A DNA stretch of 64,000 bases from Anodontia alba (taxonomy: Eukaryota; Mollusca; Bivalvia; Lucinida; Lucinidae): the NCBI GenBank assembly GCA_964016985.1, contig OZ024821.1, positions 13,070,620 to 13,134,619 of the forward strand, in the 5' to 3' direction. The position numbers and the translations under genes were made by a program. Shown piece after piece: positions 48,865 to 57,800 of this stretch. How positions within the stretch are numbered: position 1 is the first letter of the stretch; each line of letters begins with the position of its first letter. The notes under the pieces are model-generated. The model made no database searches. It saw nothing but the letters and a program-made list of their open reading frames with translations, and had not been told where the DNA came from.

Positions 48865-51800
48865 GAATGTCGTCTGCTGCAGTTGTGATTGGCGCTGATG
48901 CATGTTGTCTGATGATGCTTTATATTTCTATGAAGTTTCATGACAATATCTTGAATGGTTTTCAAGTTATAGAACGGACACAAAATTACCATTCTCTAAT
49001 TTCAAAGGGGAATAATTCCAAAAATGTATATACAAGTGTTATAGTTCTTGTGATCTGCACATCATCTGATGATGCTTTATATTTCTGTGAAGTATCATGA
49101 ATACCTTGAACAATTTTCAAGTTACAGAGCGGATACAATTGCGTGATGGATGGATGAACTAACAGATAGACAGACAGACAACTGAGGCAAAAACAATCTC
49201 TTATCAAGGGGTTAAAATTCTTTAATAATGTTTTTATCAAAATTTTTCAAAAAAAACCAGTATGGTAAAAAAAATTAGACAAACCACATTTTAACATTTC
49301 AACTTCAGGTAATGTCACGTCCATTTGTGAAAACGTAAGCGTTTCATGGCAGATAACATGCAACTCTACTGTACCAGAACATGCAAACGGAAGTAAATGA
49401 AAAGAATATATGAGAAATGAGTATATGAGCAACCATTGAGGATCCTAATTAGGTCATTGCAAAAAGAGCAATTTGATCTATTTTGTTTTTCTTACTTCTC
49501 CACTGAAACATGGGTGCTCATTTAAGTGCCTTTCTTTAAGCGCCTCAGAGGCACTGCTCATCATGACTACCTGCATTATGTGTTTTTGTGGAGAAATAAG
49601 AAAAATGTCAGTAGTCTTTGGTTGTAAAAAATGCCTTGTCTGGAGCTGTGACATGGAGGCATCACCCTAGAAGAACTTATAAGCAGTTTCTGAAATTCAT
49701 TGGCTGTCAGTGGTCATTCAACCCTTTCCGCTGATTCAAGAAGGGCAGTTGTCAGATAGTGAAAGTATATGCACAAGTACTAGTTAACTACTTAGAGGAA
49801 AAAGCCTGCCCAGGAAATGTTTGAGTAGGTTAAATGACCAGCTTCGCATGACCTTGTTGACTAGGCCATAAAACTCAATCAAATAATCCCAAAACAGTAT
49901 GTCAAGCATTCCTCCTCTGCCGCTTTATACCTGAAGTGTTCAGCTGTCTTATCAAAATGCAGACACTGCCAAAATCCCATCTGATATGGGGAAAACAACA
50001 AGAACTTGCTAAAAGGACTTGGAGTACAAGTTAAACAAAACTTTCAGCTGGTGCTGTACAATGTCAGTGTTATGAATACTGCTTCTCATTCCAGTGAGAG
50101 ACATGGGTAAGCTATCTGTCATAAACTGCTAGAAAATAACCTTCCTTAACCTAATTAATGATAAATGGTACACTTTCAGGGGAGGCACGTAATAGGGGTG
50201 TAGTCTGGTAACTTTGCACACTTAAGGACTTGTATTTTATTTTGTTAGCAGTGAAATTAGTGTATATCTGTTGAAAATAAAAGTGGTATCAATCACTAGT
50301 GAATTGATATTGTATCATTTCACTAGTGACTGATACGATTTGTATTTTCACTGCTCGCTTTGGACAACTTTGGTTTTCTTCATTGTTTCAGAAGTGGATG
50401 TAACCTCCACTTCAGATTTTTGAACACCTCTAACGTCTTTGTTTCTGAACTAAACTGTCAAGTTTTTGTATGCATTTTCTTAGTTAGAATGTAAGGAACA
50501 TTTTGGTATCAAGTTTATTTTGACTTGCCGAAACTTTTTGTTTTTGTCTCTCCAGCGTTTTACAGGTTAAGCACAGAACATCGACGCCATGACGTTCATG
50601 TTTTGTTTGGTGGCGTTTATTATGACGTCAGAAATACCTATTGGCGTGTAAACAATAAAATAAAAGGAAAATTTACTCTTTTTCAGTGGATACCATAAAA
50701 ATTTTCATCTAGTGTAATGAAAACATTCAAATTTTCACTCGTGCTTCGCATTAGTGAAAATACTGATGTTTTCATTACACTCGATGACAATATCAAAAGA
50801 GTTAATATCCTCTATTTATTCTTTTACTTTAACCCTGGTCCTGCTGAACCCGGATAGGTTCTGTCTTTGCAAACAGTGTAGGTCCAGATTAGATGGTTTC
50901 TGAAGAAGCCAACTGATCTGGATCTGCACTGTTTGTCATTCAGTATGTGAATTTATATCAACAATCTGGATTAAATAATCTAATTGGCAGACAATTGGAA
51001 ATGGGTGTGGTATCTTAATTTATTCAGCATGACAAGGGTTAAGAAACAGCTAACATGGGAAAGTTTATATCCAAATGTTGAATGAAGAGATAAGTGTTCA
51101 TACAAAACAACTAATATGAGAAATATACATCTGTTGTTATTTGCAACAATAACATTTTGAATTGGACTACCCAATTGAAATTCCTTTGTCAAGTTAGTTG
51201 CCTAATATTGCACCTGGATAACTTCATAGCCCACAATATGTGATGGTTAGCATCTTTATGTTTTCATATTATACACTGAGTATCTCCATAACGTTTCAAA
51301 TGCTTTCAACAGAAAACTGATACACATGACACTACAGGTGATAGTAGTAAGATATTCATTCGGAAGTTTTCAGACTTCTCTTTGAAATGTCAGAAATCAA
51401 AGGTCTGCCAAAGTGGATATTTATACCCCAAGCATAGAAAGTGTATAGGGGTTTATAGTTTTTGTCTTTTCCATAACAATGTTTGTCTCTGTGTAAACTT
51501 TTTTTTCATGGTTAAAGATTTCTCAGGAACTTCTCTACCTAGGATTTTGAAATTGGTACAAACTTTGAGTATGACTTCTTTTATTGTGACAGAGAGAATC
51601 AGCATCCTCATGCTTATCATTCCCTTTATTTTTACATTTTTCTTTCTCTCCAATAATTTTTTTGCCACATGCATCTGATGGCTATGGCTGGGGGTATGTG
51701 AGCTTAGCTCACTTTCTGCTATAGTTGGCACTTGCATCTGCAATTTCATTATGCTGATTAAAATGAAATTTACATGTTTCAATTAGGATAATACAAGGCA

Positions 51801-54800
51801 GTCTATGGAAAAAGGCATGACGTTGCATTGACGTTGAGGCGATGTTGTATTTACGTCATGTGCCCACTGGGTTGTTGCCGGACTTAACTGTAACTTTCAG
51901 AATTGTATAGCATCATTCCTGAAAAGAGGTCTACTCAAAATAGGATAAAATTTGTTCCCTGTGGGAGAAAATTCTTTCCTTTTAGCATAGACCCTTGTGA
52001 AAAGGGGCTTGGTGTGCAGGGAAATTATCTCCCTTGTCAAAAATGGTGGGAATAGTACCAATTATATCCTTTTACCTTAAATACAATTGATTCAGATTCT
52101 GTAGGGAAAATAATAAAGCTGTTACATGATGTCTTGTGTATTATGGTCTGGCAGGCTAATGGTCCAAGTTCCTTTAAAATGGCCCCATTGTTTTCAGACC
52201 CACTGGGCCATTGGACCCCACTGGAGAAATTCTTTTGGCAGAACACTGGTACTCTTGATGTGCAGTAATAACCCTAAATATTGAGACAGCCAGGCCAGAG
52301 TAAACTGCAGACCAAATTCAGACACCATATGAGGGCTGATTGCAAAATTATGAGCCTAACATGTTCAAATTTGACTTTTGGAAGACATATGGTATTATTT
52401 TTCAACATAATACCCCACAATGTCTAAACACTTTTGCCAGCAATGTTGAAGGGTCTGAATGCCACTTTAAAAGAAGTCCTTTTCTTGATTGTGCAGAAAG
52501 TCCTCCACTGCATGTATTACATCATCACCTGACTGAAAATGAGTACCAGAAATTTCCTTTTTGGCTCGTGTTGAAGGTGAGAGTGTGATAAGTCGGTGTC
52601 TGTCGTGCGGCGTCAACAATTTGCTTCAAAAGACTACTCCTCCTACACCCTTGGGCCAATTGATTCGAAATTTGATAGGAAGTATTAAGGTGACTTGTAG
52701 ATCAAAAGTAGCGAAAATGATTCTGATCAGAAATCCAAGATGGCCGCCATCTTGAAAATCTATTTTGCGCTTCTTCTGAATGGAAAGGCCACTTGACTCG
52801 AAACTTGTAGACAATATCGGGGTGAATTGTAGATCAAAAATAGCTAAAATCATTCCAATCTTAAATCCTAGATGGCTGCCATATGGGCCATCTTGAAAAT
52901 CTATTTTGCGCTTCTCCTGTACAGAAAGGCCAATTGACGCGAAACTTGGTAGGAAGTATCAGGGTTACTTGTAGTTCAAAAAATAGCTAAATCATTGTGA
53001 TTGGGAATCCAAGATGACTACCGTCTTGAAAATCTATTTTGGCCATCTCCTGATCCAAAAGGCCCATTGACTCAGATTTGGTAGGAAATATCAGGGTGAC
53101 TTGCAAATAAAAAATAGCTAAAATTGTTCCAATCAGAAATCCAAGATGGTGGTCATGGCAGCCATCTTGAAAATCTATTTTGAGCTTCTTCTGCTGAGCA
53201 ACTTGATAGGGAGTATCAGAGTGACTTGCAGAATATAAGTAGCTAAAATCATTCTAATTGGAAATTCAAGATGGTCACATGGCGGCTATCTTGAAAATCT
53301 ATTTTGAACTTCTCATGAATGGAAAGGCCAGTTTACTTGAAAGTTGGTAGTATCAGGAGGACTTGCAGATCAGAAATAGCTAAAATCATTCTGAATCATT
53401 AGAAGTCCAAGATGGCAGCCATCTTGAAAATCTATTTTGAACTTCTCCTGAACCAAAATGCCAATTAACTCAAAACTTGGTAGGAAGTATCTGAGTGAGC
53501 TGTAGATCAAAAATAGCTAAAGTTGTTCTGATCAGAAATCCAAGATGGCCTCCACAGTTGCCATCTTGAAAATCTGTTTGAACTTCTGAACAGAAAGGCC
53601 ATTTGACTCTAAACTTGATAGGAAGTATTGGGTGATTTTTTAGATCAAAAATAGCAAAATTGTTCAGATTGGAAGTCAAAGATGGTAGCCCTAGTCGCCG
53701 TGTTGAAAATCTTTCGAATGTTTAGCTCACCGGGACTGTGTTCCTGGAGAGCTTATGTTGTCACCCTGTCCTTTGCATTGGCGTCTATCGGCATCTGCAT
53801 TAGCACAATGTTTAAGTTTTCAACTTAAAGGTCAAGGTCAGGTCAGACTTTGTCATTTAAACCCATGTTGGAGCTGCGTTTAAGTTTTGAAAAGTGTTGT
53901 AACTGCTTAAGTATTCAAAATACCACTTTAATATTTGGCCCACAACTACCTTAGTGCAAGACCTTTCAGTAGCACATACCCCTTCCTCAGTTTGATCTTC
54001 TGCAAGATCAGTCATACTTTGTCATTTAAACCCATGTTCGAGTTCTGTATTTAAGTTTTGAAGTGTTTGTAACTGCTGAAGTATTCAAGATACCGGTTTA
54101 ATATTTGGTCCACACCAAAGTTAGGGTTAGACCTTTCGATAGCACACACCCTTTTCTCAGTTTGACCTTCTGCCTTAGTCAAGGTCAGGTCATACTTAGT
54201 CATTTAAACCCATGTTTGAGTTCTGTGTTTAAGTTTTGAAAAGTGTTCATAACTGCTGAAGTATTCAAGATCCTGCTTTGATATTTGGCCCACACCTACT
54301 TTAGGATAAGACCTTTCAAAAGTACACACCCTTTATTCAGTTTGGCCTTCAACCTAGATCATGGTCAGGTCATACTTTGTCATTCATAGCTGTGTTTAAG
54401 TTTTGAAAAGTGTACATGACTGCTGAAGTATGTAAGATACAGCTTTCATATTTCGTCCACACCAACCTAAGGGATTCAGCATGCAAGATATAGCTTTCAT
54501 ATTTTGTCCACACCAACCTAAGGGAAGATGTTTCAATGGCATATACCCCATCCCTCAGTTTGACAATCTTCAGACATCAAAGTCATACTCCGTCATTTAC
54601 AGCTACGTTGAAGTTCTGCATTTAATATTTAATATTTAAAAATGGTTTCCTCCGATCAGCCCTTTCCAGTGAGCTGCGTTGTCTTCTGACAACTCTTTGT
54701 TTCTCCTGATTCAAAAGGCCAATTGACTTGAAACTTCATTTGAAGTATCGAGTTAATTTGTAGATCAAAAGGAGCTAGAATCTTTCTGACTGAAATCCAA

Positions 54801-57800
54801 GATGGCCACCTTCTTGAAAATTTATATTGAACTTAATCTCTTGAACTGAAAGACCAATCAACTTGAAACCTGTCTGGCAATTAGGTGAGTGATACAGGGC
54901 CATCTTGGCACTCTTGTTTAACTTTGGGAAGGGAAGTCTGATGGAGTGAGATCAGACAAGTAAGTGAGGTGATGAATCAATTCAAAGCCACAATCATTGA
55001 TGGTAGCCAAAGCTTATACAGAGGTGAGAGCTGGAGCATTGTCCTGGTGAAACAACACACTTGAAGGAGTTTCCCACATCCCTTGACCTTAACATTTTCT
55101 CTGATCTGCCTAAGAAATGAAGTAAAATATGTTCCATTGATTTTCAGCCCCATAATCAACCATAAGAATACCATCAGCCTCCTCATCATTTCTGTGCAAG
55201 ACCCTAAAATTCATGTCCACAAAAATGATGTTAGATTGTAGTTTATTTTCATTGCAGGTGAGAGAACATGAAAATTGTATTTCAAGTCTTTGGAACATAA
55301 AAGAGGAAGTCAGTTCCATTCTGGACAAGAAACTTGCTGTATTACATAGTGAGTGTTTGCTTTGTTTTTGAGGGAACCTCTTAAAATAATAACCTGCCTC
55401 ACTGTAATATCTACTTTTCTCTCCCAGCCACATTTCCCCTGTCTAATGCATTGGCCACTCAAGTGAAAACGTCTTTGGGCGTATGCAGACAGCCAAGGTC
55501 CAGATGAGCCTGCATATCCTCACAGTCTGATCAGGGCCTTCACTGTTTGCTAACAGAATCATTAAATACTACAGTATGAATGAATGGACAGTAAAGGTCT
55601 GGGCCCAGTTGTTCAAAACATTGTTAGCTTAACAAACTTGTTAGTGGTCAAAATGAAAACTGGTCTAGTAAGTACAGTATCTAATTCACAGGTATTTTGC
55701 TGAAAAAATGTGAGTAGCTTTTGCAACTCACATTTTTCAGCAAAAATATTAGTGTATATGCCATATTTAATGATCAAAGTTTTAACTACATTAACTATAA
55801 CAGCGTCAGTTTTGAACAACTGGGCCCTGATTGATACTTTGCTCATGCATGGGATGATGTGATTCTGTGCATTTTGCGCATATTTGAAGGCACTTTTTCA
55901 CTTGATGTGGCCCAGAAAGCAACTGCTTTGCAAAAACCACTCTTGGGAGGGCTAAAAACTGTTGTAGTGGTGTGGCTATTATTCTAGAGAATTTAAATAT
56001 ACAGTTAAACTGTATTTTGTGTAATCCAAATGTGGCTATTACAGGGAGGTGACTGTTATTCAGAGGCAGCTGTTAATGGAAGTTTCACTTGATATTGCCA
56101 GTCTCGGCTCAGTCGGGTATGTATCCAACTGGTGATCAGGTCACGTCCCATTGCCGTCTGGTCAGACAACATTCTTTCATGGAGATAGCTCATGAAGCAT
56201 TTTCTGCAGATATTCTCTTCTTTCTGCTGAGTCAAGAAGGGCAGTTTCAGTTTCTGGCAGTAGAATTTGTACAAGTACCTGTTAACCATTTAGAGGACTA
56301 ATGCCTGTCCAAGAAAAGTGTACTTAGTTCAAATGACCCGCTTGACATGACCTGAACACTATTGACTGGGCCATTAATCTCCAAACCAATCAGCCATTTC
56401 ACTTTTAAACTGTCTATCCCAAAATAGAAGTGGTTGGAAAGATGGGGTATGGGGCTCAGATAATATGAGGATTTTTATGTGATGATTGTAGGAATACCTC
56501 CACTTAACTGGAGCCACACACACACATGGTCAGAGCAAAAAATCAAGATCAGCTTGTATATTTTCATGTTGTGATCAGGATTTTTCTGCCTCTATGTATA
56601 CAGTCTGCAGGGTACATATAGCATCAAAACGTTGTCTTTATTACAAGATACATACATTGTTCCTTATCTTCGAGGCTTACAGGTGGCTGAGTGGTTAGCT
56701 CTTTCAATTTCAGATCACAAGGTCCCAGGTTCAAACTCTGGAAGAAGTCAGCTCATGGCTACACAGTGCTTCATTGCACAGGGCTTTTCATTATCATTCA
56801 GCCTCGGTGGCTCAGTCGGATGCGCGTCACGCTGGTGATCAGGAGATCACAGGTTCGATCTCTGCCAGGTCCGGCAACATTCTTTTGTTGAGATTTATCA
56901 TGAAATATTTTCTTTTGTCATTCTCTCCCTTCTACTGATTCAAGAAGGGCAGTTGTCAGTGTGTGATGCAAGAATGTGCACAAATACTGATTAACTGCTT
57001 AGAGGACTAATGCTGCGAAGAAAAAAAATTGTGGTTAGGTAAAATGACTGACTCGACATGATCCTAATGGGTTAACAGGGTTGGAAACCTAAACACAATC
57101 AATTCATTATCATCCTTTCATCATCTTGATATGAAATAAATAATGTTGAAAGGGCTGTAAAACAACAACGCAACATCATGGTCTTTATCTTCACTGCCCA
57201 TATCTACCACAACCTCTTTACAACACTATTGTTGGGGTCCATAACATAAACAGTGTTAGTTAAACAACCACGTTATTGTTATATCCAAACAAAAAAGTGC
57301 AGAATACAGTCGAACCTCAATATTTCGAATACTGATGGTTCGTTTACCATGGCTGATTCGAACTTGTTTTTGAGTCTGTACAAAATTCTTCCGATAGCTC
57401 CAGAAAACAAATATTTAAGGAAATTTTCTTATTTTATCATGAAATTGTATGTTGTGTGTACTTACTAGAATTGCCTCGCAAGGTGATTCTAATGAGTACA
57501 CTCAACATACCATTTTTGCATAGAAGATAGAAACGATTTTCCTAAATTCTCGCCATTTGTTTCTTGTTCTGGCACCATGATCAACCCTCAGTGGCTCGAA
57601 CTACCCATGTCTGGAACAATTTTCTGTGGTCCCAAAGATGTTTGAGCCATTGAAGTTCGACTGTATATTGAAAAATGACCATTTATGGTCAATTTTCAAT
57701 ATAATCTATACATTTTTGGGATTCATCTTTGAACCATGTTTTATCCAATACCGTGTTATAGCGAACCATGTTATAAAGAGGTTGTAGTGTATGCAGAAAT

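Noticed and set aside
55110..55433. 107-codon minus-strand frame across DSN1 exon H
   Set aside because: Part is mariner remnant and part is antisense to the exon; splice phases support the + strand.
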